A stretch of 64,000 bases of DNA from Dendrolimus kikuchii (lineage: Eukaryota; Arthropoda; Insecta; Lepidoptera; Lasiocampidae). Shown piece by piece: positions 1 through 10,984 of this stretch. Position 1 is the stretch's first letter. The number at the start of each line of letters is the position of its first letter. The position numbers and the translations under genes were made by a program. The stretch is taken from NCBI GenBank assembly GCA_019925095.2, contig CM034398.1, positions 4,975,001-5,039,000 on the forward strand, written 5' to 3'. The notes under the pieces were generated by a model that saw only the letters and a program-made list of their open reading frames with translations, was not told where the DNA came from and searched no databases.

Positions 1-61
1 GTTAGTACATTGGATGTAATGGATCTTGACCACCCCGAATATTATTATATTATATTAAAAC

Positions 62-542
62 GTGGAGTATGAAATTTAGCACACTTATAGTTTACTAGCT
101 GTCCCGGCAGACGTTGTTCTGCCCTGAAGAAATAAAATTTAGAACCCGATTCCAGCGCCACCTACCGGGTCCAAATGTAAGCTATTCTGTCTTTTAAGTC
201 GGATCAAACTGCACACAGTGTGCAAATTTGATTCAAATCGGTCAAGTAGTTTAGGAGTCACGTAATTTATATATATTAGATATAGAAAATAAGTGCAGAA
301 TGCTAATTTTTTTTTAAATTGTGCATAAAAAATACATTAAATCAATAAAAAAAAACATTACACACACTACCATGTATTTGCCACACACGCGCATATATAC
401 TCTTTTGATTTTTGTCAAAGTCAAATTAACAGTGTAGCCTTGGCGAAATCTGTGATTAGAGAAATATAGTCTTTGACAACAGAACCTTAATAATGTTCAA
501 ACTTATAATTTAAATTAAATATGGTCGAATTTCGACCACTAG
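62..542 (+). mobile_element. Non-autonomous Helitron Hel-C, 5'-truncated, carrying a nested Helitron
   Basis: This stretch matches the copies at 27391-27703, 60652-61336 and (reversed) 54681-55605. Its right end has a GGTCGAA/TTCGACC hairpin, then CTAG at 539-542 and a T, as expected for a Helitron 3' terminus. The left terminus is missing. The copy is split at 95-280 by a second Helitron. It has no coding capacity, so it would have depended on Rep/helicase from another element. Confidence 0.75.
95..280 (-). mobile_element. Non-autonomous Helitron Hel-B nested in Hel-C
   Basis: Read on the minus strand it begins TCTAATATATATAAATT and ends with the hairpin GGCAGA...TCTGCC followed closely by CTAG. 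The flanks are A on the left (94) and T on the right (281), the A^T target of Helitrons. The uninterrupted equivalent of the surrounding sequence is present at about 27480 and 60735, so both junctions are fixed to the base. Length is 186 bp and it has no ORF. Confidence 0.88.
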
Positions 543-649
543 TAATTAAAAAAAATCACGATTCATGATGTTAAATTTTACTAGTTTTTCCTTGCACTTA
601 TAAAACTATAGTGTCTTTAATCCCTAGTTTATTTTACTTTTTTATTACT

Positions 650-916
650 TTTTTTTTTATTGCAGGAGATCAGCAGACAGGCAGACGGCACACATTATGG
701 CAAGCGGTTACCATCGCCTATAGACATTTGCAACAGCAAAGTTGCTACAAATGCGCAGTTGCTCTCTTAAGGGAGACTGGAACCTGGTCACTAATGCCGG
801 AACACAACTCAAGGTTGTTATGGCGACATACTTTAGACCAGGGGTGGCAGCCATCCAGTCGGGAAATGCCCTACCACACGGCTGTGGGTTGTTAAGTCGC
901 CTCTTACGACAGGCCT
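650..916 (-). mobile_element. SINE-A copy, head-truncated
   Basis: A minus-strand copy of the composite SINE. The T-rich left end is the complement of the A-tail. The LINE-like tail comes next, then the body with the conserved GGTTCCAGTCTCC-like block. The tRNA-like head is missing. The short open frames across it are chance frames shared by all copies. Confidence 0.85.
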
Positions 917-959
917 CTTACTTCTACTTTTATTTTAAATGAGTTCATAACGAGATCTT

Positions 960-1225
960 TGAAAGTTGCACCCGTGACTGAAATTTTTTAAGGAAGAAGA
1001 TTAAGGTGGTATGGGCATATAATGAGGAGGGGCGAAAGTCACGTGACAAAAAGAATGATAAACTAGATGGATGGGTACAAATGTAAAAGTAGACCAATCG
1101 AGAGCTGAATAGATTGTGTGAAGGATGATATGATGATTTGTGGTGTAACAGAAGTTGTATGTCTGAATAGAGGAGTGTGTAAGGAAAAGACATATTGTGC
1201 CGACCCCAAATAATTGGGATATTTT
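960..1225 (+). mobile_element. RTE-like LINE C-terminus and 3' tail (RTE-F), decayed
   Basis: Conceptual translation gives a broken run resembling the end of RTE-type reverse transcriptases: LRWYGHIMRR, a region like the arginine-rich linker, then CVKDDM and TYCADPK near 1190-1210. The segment ends in the TGCCGACCCCAAATAATTGG motif, which recurs reversed at 56168-56280. Internal stops show it is dead. Confidence 0.6.
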
Positions 1226-1319
1226 TGTGAATGAAAAGAGCTTTAATATTAAAATTAATAATATTTATTTAATATTTAATAATTAATAATATTATAAAAT
1301 TGTAAAAGTGTAGTCGTTT

Positions 1320-1608
1320 GTTTTTTTTCATTTTTTTGTGTTCGTCTGTTTGTTCGGGATTCACGCAAAAACTACTGGGCCGATTTCAATGCGGTTTTCG
1401 TATATTGGCAGCAAATTACCGTTATTAAAATCTGCTACTTACTTTTGATCCCGGAATCCCGCGGGTATTTTCTTAGGGGCGGTTTAAGGTGGCCAGGTCA
1501 AAAAAATCTGATTCCGATGAAATATTTTCACTGATTCAAATTCTCTATGTGAACGACTGTGATCTTTGCTACCCATCCAGCGTGAACAAAGTCGCGAGCA
1601 AATTCTAG
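1320..1608 (+). mobile_element. Helitron-like non-autonomous element, decayed
   Basis: It has the segment 'ACTACTGGGCCGATTT' common in insect short Helitrons and ends with a GTCGCGAGCAAATT block followed by CTAG at 1605-1608. The base after CTAG is C rather than T, so the end is mutated or rearranged. An AT microsatellite starts immediately after it. The fragment at 3480-3610 is a relative. Confidence 0.45.

Positions 1609-1686
<78 letters not shown>
1609..1686. repeat. (AT)n microsatellite
   Basis: An uninterrupted AT dinucleotide array of about 78 bp abutting the CTAG end of a Helitron-like element. It is followed by more mobile-repeat sequence (GGTGAAAACCGCTTTAAAAT, about 1715-1760) and a run of GACAGACAGA. 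Confidence 0.95.
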
Positions 1687-1694
<8 letters not shown>

Positions 1695-1815
1695 TGAAAA
1701 ATTAGCTCACTACTGGTGAAAACCGCTTTAAAATCTGTTGCATGGTTTAGGAGGAGTTAGCGGATATACAGACAGACAGATACGGAAAGTGCCTTTGTTT
1801 TATATTATGTTTATA

Positions 1816-2269
1816 CTGCTGCGATGGCGTATTCGGCGAACCGATAATCTATAATAAGGTATTAAATTATCTGTAATGCCTTAAATAATTTTCTTAATAG
1901 TTGAATTTAACTTGTATATCCTAATTTTCTAAGTATTGAAATATAACCGGCTATTGTCAATGGCTTATTCCTTTTTGTTTACGGCCGACCTTCAAGTAAG
2001 ACACCATAAACCGTTTTATTGCTTGTAGTTAGCTGGAAGTTCTTAAATGCCACGTTGTTTGATTTTAAGCTTACAAGGATAATACTTCTAATAATATATA
2101 GTATGTGGATATCTATTATGCGAAAATATAAAGTCGGCCCGTTGAGACAGACTTAGTTGAGTTTCAACTGTGATCGAGGCATTATTAAGTGTATTTTTAG
2201 ATCAGGATCTCACATCAATAGACTTTGCGCCTTTCATATTATTACGATATGCTGCCTTACGATTAGGAC
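1816..2269. other. AT-rich stretch, nothing recognised
   Basis: No ORF, repeat family or RNA signature was recognised here. Confidence 0.3.
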
Positions 2270-2345
2270 TTGTTGTACATACATAACTTCATGCTAGTTC
2301 CCTTGCGGGGTAGGCACGTACAACAGAGTGCCATTCAGGCGTCTT
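2270..2345 (-). mobile_element. RTE-D 3' tail fragment
   Basis: It starts with TACATACATAAC and continues into the reversed end of RTE-D (CCCTTGCGGGGTAGGCACG). It is a very short, tail-only copy like those at 28350, 50320 and 54764. The short TATG-type tail instead of poly(A) fits RTE-clade LINEs. Confidence 0.65.
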
Positions 2346-2429
2346 TCGCCATTTAAATTATGTGTGTACTTATAATAAGGTTTGTGGAGTTTCAATCGAC
2401 ATTTAATTTAAATTCTGGAAACATATAAC

Positions 2430-2930
2430 ATACATGTATGGCCCAGATCGCCATACACAACGCGGTGCTGGTACCTACGCTCACGTATGGATGCGAGAGT
2501 TGGGTATGGAAGAGAGAGCATGAAAGTAGAGTAAACGCGAGATGCGAGCACTGCGCAAAATCTGCGGAGTGACGCTCGCGGACCGCGTTCGTAACACCGA
2601 AGTAAGAAAGAAAGTTGGTCTGAAAGAGAGTGTCGGGGTGAAGGTAAGGAAAGGAATGCTCCGGTGGTTCGGGCATGTGGAAAGAATGCATGATGAAAGA
2701 ATGACTAAACAGATATACAATGCAAAAGTGGATGGATGCAGAAGGCGTGGAAGGCCACGATACACCTTCCATGATCAAATTGATCGTGTACTAGCAGAAG
2801 GTGATGTCAGGAGCCTTAAGAAGAGGCAAGTGAGGTGTGTAAGAATAAGCCTAAATGGCACTCTGTTGTTCGTGCCTACCCTGCAAGGGAACTGGCGTGA
2901 AGTTATGTACGTATATATGTATGTATAACA
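2430..2930 (+). pseudogene. RTE-like LINE (RTE-D) reverse-transcriptase C-terminus, broken
   Basis: The frame at 2464-2520 reads TLTYGCESWVWKREHE, the end of an RTE-type reverse transcriptase. After a frame change near 2525 it continues as MRALRKICGV, then MLRWFGHVERM and RGRPR. Compared with the copy at 51415-51580, about 45 bp are deleted after 'GGAGCCTTAAGAA', which shifts the end out of frame. The 3' end runs into a TATG-type tail near 2915. It is a dead, 5'-truncated copy that would have encoded only the last part of the polymerase. Confidence 0.75.
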
Positions 2931-3479
2931 TACATCGTGACAATCGTGCTTAAGGTACTAGAGTAAGTAAGAGCGGGGACACACAACTTTTTTTTTGTAG
3001 TTTGCTTATTAAATAAAGCCGCATGCACACACATGGAGCCAACAAAGGCCAATTTACGTTTTCCGGAAAGCCACGATGTTGCGGTATCATCAAACGAATT
3101 TATATATACAATCTTTGAACAAAACATATACATAGAGCCAAAGAAACCCAACGAACCATCTTCGTTGGTACAATCTGTACGCCCCATAAAAAAGGTTTCT
3201 CACATTATTGTATGAAATAATGTGTAATATAATAGTTATTTTGTTATATTTGTTACATGCTGCGATATCCGATTGGCGTGTAAACATCTTATTACTGTTG
3301 GGAAAATCGAGACAATGCACATGTTATTATACTATAAGTATAACTTAATAACTTACTTAAGTGGAAACTGCTATTTTTCCTGTTTTTTGACGTTGTAAAT
3401 CTTGCTCATTATTAGATAATTCCACAACTAAATAAACACTGATGCCTTCTCCACATCTCTCCTTTTCTAAATTCCTTTT
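2931..3479. other. No recognised feature
   Basis: Short open frames exist at 3033-3215 on the plus strand and on the complement, but they have no recognisable motif and look like chance. Confidence 0.25.
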
Positions 3480-3610
3480 CTTGTGGTTCGAGATTCACGT
3501 AAAAACTACTGGACCGATTTCCATGCGGTTTTCGTTCATCGACAGCTAATTGTTAGACGTAAAACTCTGCGCTACTTTTTATCCTGGGAATATCCTAGTA
3601 AGATTATATA
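3480..3610 (+). mobile_element. Helitron-like fragment
   Basis: It resembles 1360-1470 (ATTCACG..AAAACTACTGG.CCGATTTC.ATGCGGTTTTCG). It lacks a clear CTAG end and is a decayed fragment. Confidence 0.45.
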
Positions 3611-3774
3611 AATTATCTCAATTGGTATAAATGTGTCCACTTTCATAATTTCTATTGCAATGAAAAATGTATGCAATGCAAAAAATCATCTACCTGGCCA
3701 ACTTCAAATTATTAATGTAGGTTAAAGATTTATGAGCTATTGTTTAAATAATTTTTGTTTTCTTTTTCAGGTAC

Positions 3775-3900
3775 TTGCATACTTTGAACATCATTTTGGA
3801 TACAATTTGGAACGAAATTCAGCTAGCTACAGCTGTATTATCAATCAATTTGGATATATTTATAGGCAAGTACATACTTCAACTATTTATTGATAAGCTT
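3775..3900 (+). other. Candidate orphan exon (very tentative)
   Basis: A pyrimidine-rich run ends in CAG at about 3770, resembling a splice acceptor. Two frames stay open downstream. One reads LNIILDTIWNEIQLATAVL, hydrophobic in a way that could suit a membrane protein. No donor with a good GT consensus and no partner exons were found. It may simply be chance. Confidence 0.12.
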
Positions 3901-4100
3901 AAGTATACATGAATAAAACATCTGTGCACTTTTGTTAATATTATTATGTTGATTAAATAATAGTTACTAGGATGGTATAAACACAAATGGTGTCTATCCA
4001 TCATTGAAATTCCCATTGTAAACACTATAAGGTGTGACGTTTGATGGTGTTCTGTTAAATAAATAAAACACGTCGATTGGAAATGTATTCGGCTTAAATT

Positions 4101-4102
4101 CC

Positions 4103-4174
<72 letters not shown>

Positions 4175-4175
4175 T
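4101..4175. repeat. Compound (TA)n(CA)n(TA)n microsatellite
   Basis: A short TA run, about 20 CA units (about 4116-4155) and another TA run. This is simple-sequence DNA. Confidence 0.95.
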
Positions 4176-4574
4176 TAATTAATTTGTTTGGGAAACATAC
4201 AATAATTAATATTCTTAAATATAAAACACAAAATTAATACATATATCAATCAAGTTTCCACTAAAAAAATAATTTATATAATAAAAATTGGTTCAAACAG
4301 TTAATTACAAAAAAATAAATATACAATTATACGAAAATTACATAAATAAAATGTCAATTTAATTTACATTAGGTCAATATTTAATAAAATTGAAAAAAAA
4401 AATGTCACAATAATTACTAACAAAATAGAGATTAAAAAAAAAGTTTATGTCATTATTCTAAAAGTCATTGGATCATTCTAAATTACAACATTTTTTAATT
4501 TGGGTCTTAAATTGATATAAGTTACCTATGAAAGGATCAATACAAGTAAATAGTGCATTGTATTGCTGACAAGT
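4176..4574. other. Very AT-rich stretch, no recognised feature
   Basis: Dominated by A and T with many poly(A) runs. No gene or repeat family was recognised. Confidence 0.3.
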
Positions 4575-4577
4575 CCG

Positions 4578-4638
<61 letters not shown>

Positions 4639-4670
4639 CATATATATATATATACATATATATATATATG
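4578..4670. repeat. (TA)n microsatellite with TACATA interruptions
   Basis: A TA array of about 90 bp with periodic C interruptions. The low-complexity tyrosine/isoleucine frame across it is an artefact of the repeat. Confidence 0.95.
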
Positions 4671-5741
4671 TTGCTGGGAAGTTACTACATTATTGGACTA
4701 AAAACACGGCTAGAACAGCCATTTGAATTAGTAGATCAGGTATAGTACTAGGGCATTAAAGGCGCGAAGAGGTCAATAGTCCTAGAGACGTGGCACATCA
4801 CGCCGAGCCCGGTAGTCTGTAGATCCGTGCTTCTAGCTCCGACGATGATTATCGAATCGGCAGAGTCTTGTACTTCGAAGTTTAACATACCATCACCTCC
4901 AAGTATTATGAATTTATATAAAAAATACATTTATCAAATATTTGGAAGTCGATTTATCGCGGAATATATAGGTGAATTTTTCGAGTGGGGCTTCAGGGAC
5001 AAATCCTAAACTATACGTAAAGTGTCGGGGCCGATTTTGACGAAGACTAAAGTGGTATTATTAGATTTTTGAAACATTATTTACCTTTGTCAGGAATCGA
5101 AACGGCTTTTATGAAATTTCTAAAAATAAAACCACATACTGTGTTATTATACACCAAATCACACTGTAGCTATTATTATTTTACTCAATCTTTCAAAAAG
5201 TCTTGGAAGTTTGTTTAAAGTTGTGAAACTAATGCAGTATAAAAATTAAATTCAAAACTGAAAATTATAGGCACATTTTACTTTTCAACTAATTACGAAA
5301 AAAATGTTGATGCTGGCCAAAAGCCAGCTTCATTGTAGAAAATTTGAGACTCAGTCTTTATAATATTATTGGTCTAACAGAAGCTCTATTTTCCGTAACA
5401 GAATTAAAATGATTATTTTTGCATTACACTCACTAGTGACTAAGTATTGGCATCAAAGGAGGTATTTACAGTCTTCCTCCAGGCTATGTAGTCCTAGTAC
5501 CGTCATAATTAATCGTAACCATTTGCAAGAGTAATAAGGCCATTTACTAAATGAATAATTGTCGATAAATTAAGCTATTGTGAATCAACTTTTGAGTAAT
5601 GAATGTTTTGAGTTTGTTGAACAGTAGCTTAAAGGATAATAGTGTAATTTAGCATTTAAAGCATTATTATCCATAACATATTGCGTACCCGCCATGCCGT
5701 TTCACTCAAGTTTCAGTGGAAGGAGTAAACTCAAATAAAGC
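4671..5741. other. No recognised feature
   Basis: A moderately AT-rich region without a convincing ORF, repeat or RNA signature. Two overlapping short frames on opposite strands (4748-5009) have no motif. Confidence 0.25.
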
Positions 5742-6063
5742 TATCCGTGCAGGAACGGAGAAAGAATACAATTTCCTGCGGCCGGGCGGCCTGTCGTAAG
5801 AGGCGACTTAATAACCCACAGCCAGATGGTAGGGCATTTGCCCGACTGGATGGCTACCACCCCTAGTCTAAAGTATGTCGCCATAACAACCTTGCGTTGT
5901 GTTCCGGCATTAGTGACCAGGTTCCAGTCTCCCTTAAGAGAGCAGCAGCGCATTTGTAGCAACTTTGGTGCTGCAAATGTCCATAGGTGATGGTAACCGC
6001 TTTCCATTAAGTGGGCCGTCTGCCTGTCTGCTGATCTCCTGCAATAAAAAAGAAAAAAAAAGG
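5742..6063 (+). mobile_element. SINE-A copy (body and LINE tail)
   Basis: It runs from TCCGTGCAGGAACGGAG through the body to CTCCTGCAATAAAAAAG. The tRNA-like head seen in the copy at 50429-50905 is absent. The A-rich end adjoins an RTE-E tail at 6064. Confidence 0.9.
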
Positions 6064-6215
6064 TGGTTTAATGCTGTGAGGGATGATATGCGTACCAATG
6101 TACTAGCAATGGGAATGAGAGGTGCTGAAACGCACGTAATGTGGAGAAGAATACATGAAGCCTGAGTTCCTAAGCGGACGCTCCCAGTGCAACCGGGACG
6201 TAACAGAATGATGAC
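6064..6215 (+). mobile_element. RTE-like LINE 3' tail (RTE-E)
   Basis: It matches the end of the RTE-E copy at 59876-60345 (GTGAGGGATGATATGCGTAC, GAGGTGCTGAAACGCACG, then an AATGATGACGA end). It is a short 5'-truncated fragment. Confidence 0.6.
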
Positions 6216-7029
6216 GAGTTGCACTTGGAAGTAATGAGATCCTCGCCGACCTTATGTCCCAGGTCGTACGACTATTCTTGAACATTACTATTATTGACTA
6301 TTCTTGGGGCGCGCAAATCACTACGTGACACGTTACGTTTTGAAACGCGATGAAACGAAAATGCAACACTAAAAGAGAGAAGTCAACAATACCGATGAAT
6401 AAACGTAGGTCCAATTTGGACCGAAACAAAACTGATAAAAATATTTTTAGACTAAAACAGTGAAATCTTGAAAGCGACACTTAAGAAGTTTATTTTGAAT
6501 TATAATATGTTAACGAATGTATGCTAAAGGAATTATATTTATAAAAGTTAGAGAAGAATTATCTGTGACCACAATTTTTTTTAAATTTATTTCGACATTT
6601 CTGCTACATTTCAGTCGCCTACCTAACCTAACCTAGCCTTTTAGCAGCGTCTTCCGTGTTCCGGAATTTCAGCTAGTAAAATGTGTCCAATACGTCGAAA
6701 TACACATCAAACATATTAAATGCCGCGCCTAAACCGTTAAAAACATCCATTTTATTTTTCTACAAAATAAAATTGTCTCGCTTCTTAATAAAGTCCACGA
6801 GAAATTGCAATCCGTGCAATTTAGAAAAACATTGTAGCAGTTTAACACCGTATTAGAGATAACGGTGACCAACCACCTATTTTACATGGTGGTGCTATGT
6901 TCCTCGTTAACGCGAATGGAGGATTGTCACGAAGGCCTTACCCGAATTTATGATTGTACCCGTTTCGAGTTGAAAATACTTTGATAATAATTGTTAAATC
7001 AGATTGTTAATGACATTATTCTTACTTTG
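6216..7029. other. Mostly unassigned; parts resemble repeat L
   Basis: The block 6330-6490 has repeat-L-like words (CGATGAAACGAAAA, AAAGAGAGA). Positions 6615-6635 hold three CCTAA-like units. Nothing else was recognised. Confidence 0.3.
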
Positions 7030-7452
7030 TCATTTCTTTATAGAAGAACTATGAGAATGTTTTTTTGAAGTGAAAGTTCTTTAGAATCTTTGTGATTTGA
7101 AAATCGATGAAACGAACAAGTGACACTAAAAAGAGATGTATTAATTTTCAATTTAAATAAACCTGAAAATATTTCAAATGAATTTTACCTCTATCTCTAT
7201 ACATTTAAGGTAGATATTATTTTATACGTATATCAAAGGAAATTGTGCGTAACAGTGCATTGAATTTTAGACTTTATGCTAGTAATTTAAAGTATAATTT
7301 AGATTTAATTTTTTTAATTATAATATTTAAACGGCCGTAGACTAAAGGAATAGTATTTATATTAATAAAATTTAGAGAAGAAATATCTTTAAAATCGTTC
7401 TCTGAAGTTTCATTTCTATTGTGAATTGCACACACACACACACACACACACA
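7030..7452 (+). repeat. Repeat L, copy 1
   Basis: It aligns by eye with 7555-7990 through shared blocks: TTTAGAATC.TTGTGATTTG, CGTAACAGTGCATTGAATTTT and CTCTGAAGTTTCA. It ends in a CA microsatellite (7430-7452). A reversed relative lies at 37840-38165. The family identity is unknown and no ORF is conserved. Confidence 0.65.
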
Positions 7453-7554
7453 ATTTTTTTAAGAATATTTCTAATTTGGCGCAACGAATACGCATTGCCG
7501 GTGGCAATGCAGCCAGCCTTCTGGGCACGCTTTCGTCTGGCAGCGATTTGTTAC
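7453..7554 (+). mobile_element. LINE tail fragment (GCCAGCCTT type)
   Basis: The blocks GCATTGCCGGTGGCAATGC and GCCAGCCTTCTGGG resemble the LINE end inserted at 60991-61282. It lies between two copies of repeat L. Confidence 0.4.
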
Positions 7555-7990
7555 ATACTTTGTATTAATGTTTGAGGTGAAACTTCTTTAGAATCGTTGT
7601 GATTTGCAACTATGAAACGAAAAAGCGATACTAAAAAGAGATAAACACATAAAATTCTACCTTATTTAATTCGAAATAAAACAAATTTCTCTTTACCCGT
7701 CAATATTAATTTACAATTTAAATAAAACTTAAGAGTTCAAATGAATTTTAGCTCTATTTGTATGTTATTAAGGCAGATATTCTTTTATAATTAGGTCAAA
7801 GAAAATCTTGCGTAACAGTGCATTGAATTTTGAACTTTATGCTAGTGATTTAGATTGTAATTTAGATTGAATTATTACGAATAAGGGTCAAAATACCTAA
7901 GAATAAATACGTCTATAGTAGAATAGAAATGCGAAAATTCTTATTCTCTGAAGTTTCACTTCTAGTGCGTGTGAACTGCACACAGACATA
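7555..7990 (+). repeat. Repeat L, copy 2
   Basis: A direct neighbour copy of 7030-7452 in the same orientation, with the same internal order. It ends TTTCACTTCTAGTGCGTGTGAACTGCACAC.. at about 7990. Two copies in tandem with a different element between them suggest either one element with long direct ends or two nearby insertions. Confidence 0.65.
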
Positions 7991-8119
7991 TTTTTATAAT
8001 TTAGTTTATTTTTAGTATTTAATGGTTTTTTATTTAATTAATTTACCATGTAACTAATTAGATTATTCATTGAATATTTTCAAATGTCAATGTTATGAGA
8101 ATATTGTTTTATATGCTTT

Positions 8120-8590
8120 TTTTATTTCGAAGCTGGCAAACAGGCAGACGGCCCAGTTCATGGAAAGTGGTTACTGTCGCTTATAGACGTATGCAACACC
8201 AGAGGCGAAGGCAACGCGTTGCCAACCTTTAGGGTGGAATGGAAGTACACAGGAGGAATAGGATAAAGGGGATGGGATAATAGGAAGGGAAGGAAAGGAG
8301 AGAAAGATAAATTTGATTTGATTTGGATAGAGAAGATGGTTCAAGGGGAGCCGGAGTAAGTAGTCCCCCGGCAGTGAAAGTAGCCTCCGAGGCCTCCACC
8401 TGCCAGGCCGCGCGGAGTTCGGATAGTGTCCGTTTTCCTGTAGTCTTGGCATAAGGCGCAGGACGGAACACCCAGGAGTTTTAGTGGGTATCTCTAACTG
8501 GGAAGTGGCAAAAGCATCTTTAGTTCTGCCTAGGGGTGATACCACGCCTGATCTGGCGAATCCCAAACACGGGCCTCATATTTATATATA
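8120..8590 (-). mobile_element. Second composite element with the same LINE-type tail
   Basis: On the minus strand the 3' part (8131-8225) is the LINE-type tail used by SINE-A: GGTGTTGCATACGTCTATA, the CCACTTTCCATG block and GGGCCGTCTGCCTG. The rest of the body (8226-8580) is not the SINE-A body. An open frame of 131 codons crosses it, but it is rich in Pro, Ser and Leu and has no domain. It is either a 5'-truncated LINE relative or another SINE family using the same tail. Confidence 0.5.
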
Positions 8591-9069
8591 TTTATTATAT
8601 TTGTACCATATTACTATCATTAGAAACATATGCACATTTAAATTGTGTATTGTTCAGTATTTTGTTTAATTTAAGGTTATACATAATTATAAGATTGAAA
8701 CATTAGTAACAATAATGAACACAAAATATTTATAAATTAAATTAAATATGAATTAGACATTATAAAATAATAACACCTATTTCCGTAACTATAACTACCA
8801 TATTTTTATACAATAAATTATTTGATTTGAATTATCGCCGCCAAGGTTCTGCCTTTGTTCTTCTTAATCGGATTTCACTGGCTAAAAACAAGAGAGAGGC
8901 TATCGGAACTCTCATCGCACGAAACACGATGTACTCAAAGCTTACGTACGTTTCACAGCAGTATTCCGTGAGAGCCTAGTATCACACTGATCAAGATAGC
9001 CCATCGAGCTGTAATCAGGATAGTGAGTCCCGCATGTCTCTACCAAGTCGATGTCTTGATGAATAATAT
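8591..9069. other. No recognised feature
   Basis: AT-rich to 8830. A more GC-balanced stretch at 8835-9060 may be an old repeat but was not assigned. Confidence 0.25.
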
Positions 9070-9292
9070 TTTTTTATTTATTTTTTATTGCGTGAGTTCT
9101 GCAGACAGACGGTCCACCTGATGGAAACTGGTTATATTTGTAACACCAAAGGTGCTACCAATGTGCTGCCGCTCTCTAAAGGGAGACTGGAACCTGGCCA
9201 CTAATGCCGGAACACAACTCAAGGTTGTTATGGCGACATACTTTAGACCAGGGGTGGTAGCCATCCAGTCGGGCCAATGCCCTACCACCTGG
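9070..9292 (-). mobile_element. SINE-A copy, truncated
   Basis: A minus-strand SINE-A tail and part of the body, from a T-rich end at about 9070 to the CCTACCACCTGGCC block. The outer body and the head are missing. Confidence 0.85.
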
Positions 9293-9954
9293 CCTGTATA
9301 TATTATATTAATATATATAATATTAATATGTGTTATTATCTATTTTCTTTTTATTTCTGTTAATTATATGTATTCTGTAATATTTATGTATCCTATTAAT
9401 TGCATGTATTTGATATGCACACCACCGCCATAGATTCTGGATTCCTTTCACACAATCCACAGCCCGGGTTTTCTGGAAGTATTCTCCGTTGTATATTACA
9501 TATTCATTCGTTCATGTCATCCATTCATTCAAATTCAAAAGGAACGCTGTTCAACATTTATGAAGTGCACTTTATTTTAAACAGCCTTATAAATTACACC
9601 TTTCAAATATTGACTACCATTGCTTTACCGTATCGTACAGTTAGTTCAATTTAACTTTGCGGCGCGCCATCGCCGCGATATAGAGATCACAGTATGATTG
9701 GACAACAAATTGTCGGACAACGCTTGCGCAGTCCATAATGCCTTTTGTTCGATGCCCTTTATAAATGATTCAGTTCTTTGTTTGAAGTATTTAAAAGCGT
9801 TTGTTGCATAACAACCAGTTGCGTTAAACGACTTTGTTAATTGTTGAGAAGCAGGCCTATGGCATTTAAAAGTATTTGAATAGGAACCAATAGATTTCTT
9901 ATTTAAAATTTGCCTTGCGAGCCTACAAAAATAATACATCTTATGACAACCCAA
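9293..9954. other. Unassigned; possible decayed LINE sequence
   Basis: AT-rich DNA, then from 9650 a more balanced stretch leading into a LINE C-terminus at 9955. A 102-codon minus-strand frame (9646-9954) lies antisense to that LINE direction and has no motif. Confidence 0.3.
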
Positions 9955-10265
9955 TGAGCAGAATGTGTCGTCTATATAATGAGCTGGTCAGCGATAATCC
10001 CAATTTAGATATATTTAATGGTAACACTAGAGAGTTTAAGCGATTGATTAGAACAATAAATTTCTCTGGCATATATTAATTCTTTTGTTATCAACAAACA
10101 TATTTCATAGAATCTGAACTACTATTATTTATGTAATGCTATATCTGTATTTTGAATTTCCTGTATTCACATGTTTAGAAATACGACTTAGATTTTAAAA
10201 TTGTGTTAAAAATACTTAGACTTATTTATGGTTGTATTCTGTTGTGTGAAGTAAATAAATAAAAT
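9955..10265 (+). pseudogene. LINE ORF2 C-terminus and 3' UTR
   Basis: The translation near 9958-10078 reads CRLYNELVSDNPNLDIF, then REFKRLIRTI, and stops at about 10078. The pattern 'YN...DIF....FK' is common at the C-terminus of insect LINE ORF2 proteins. An AT-rich UTR follows, ending AATAAATAAAATAAAAT. Confidence 0.5.
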
Positions 10266-10419
10266 AAAATATAAATAAAAAATTGATAACAGAAATTATT
10301 TCAATCTTTCACTTAATGCTGAATTGGAGGAACAGTACCGGTCTAAAATCCTTTGTCAAATATAAAATTGGTTAAGTTGGTGCAATCCTGATCTATAAGG
10401 AAGACCACTTCCATGCAAA

Positions 10420-10570
10420 CGTAGTCTATCGCCTTCCATTTTAGCAGACAGATGTAAGGCCGCCAGAAAAGGCCGCATAACGAACGCGGAGAACTGATGA
10501 TGATGAACAATCTCAGGGAGGCATAACGTTCAGCAGTGGATTGTAATTGTCTGATAGCTATAATGATAAA
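10420..10570 (+). mobile_element. RTE-like LINE 3' end (RTE-J)
   Basis: The segment CGGAGAACTGATGATGATG followed by GGGAGGCATAACGTTCAGCA resembles the '..EAYVQQW..' C-terminal end of RTE-type polymerases. Short and decayed. Confidence 0.4.
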
Positions 10571-10984
10571 AATATTAACTAAAATAAAAACTATCATAAA
10601 GAAACCGACTTTAATAGGAACTAAAATGCAGAAAATAAATCTTTTCTATGACACAAAAAACAATAAAAAAATATTTTATTTTATTTTTACTTGGCACCGA
10701 TTTGAAAAGAAGAAAAAAGACCTGTATTTTTATGTACCATGTCATATGCAAATAAATTTCATTTCATTTCAAAAATAAATTTCATTTCATTTCAAAATGT
10801 TATAGAAGAAGTTTTTGCTTTTTCAGTAGGTACTCTTAAAGTTGGTTTCTTTTGTGCTAGACATTATTTATTTCAGTCAAGGTTTTCTTCACTATTTAAG
10901 GTACGTATATGGTAACCAAATACAATTTATATGAAATTATTTATAAGTTGGCTGAACATATATAAAACAATTACACGTCGTATT
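10571..10984. other. AT-rich, no gene recognised
   Basis: Contains a local direct duplication near 10750-10797 (AAATAAATTTCATTTCATTTC twice). Nothing else was assigned. Confidence 0.3.

Noticed and set aside
658..942. Overlapping open frames of 60-120 codons across SINE-A copies (also at 5741, 8171, 9152, 27787, 50417, 54968, 58767, 62499)
   Set aside because: The same peptides recur in every copy on both strands and follow a non-coding SINE. They are chance frames of the repeat.
1609..1686. Replication origin or scaffold attachment site in AT arrays
   Set aside because: AT richness alone is not evidence, and these are ordinary microsatellites.
2392..2778. 128-codon minus-strand frame, also 24115-24345 on plus
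   Set aside because: Antisense of the RTE-D coding segment; the sense frame carries the recognisable LINE residues.
4563..4745. Tyr/Ile-repeat protein (also 48385-48651)
   Set aside because: A translation of a TA microsatellite.
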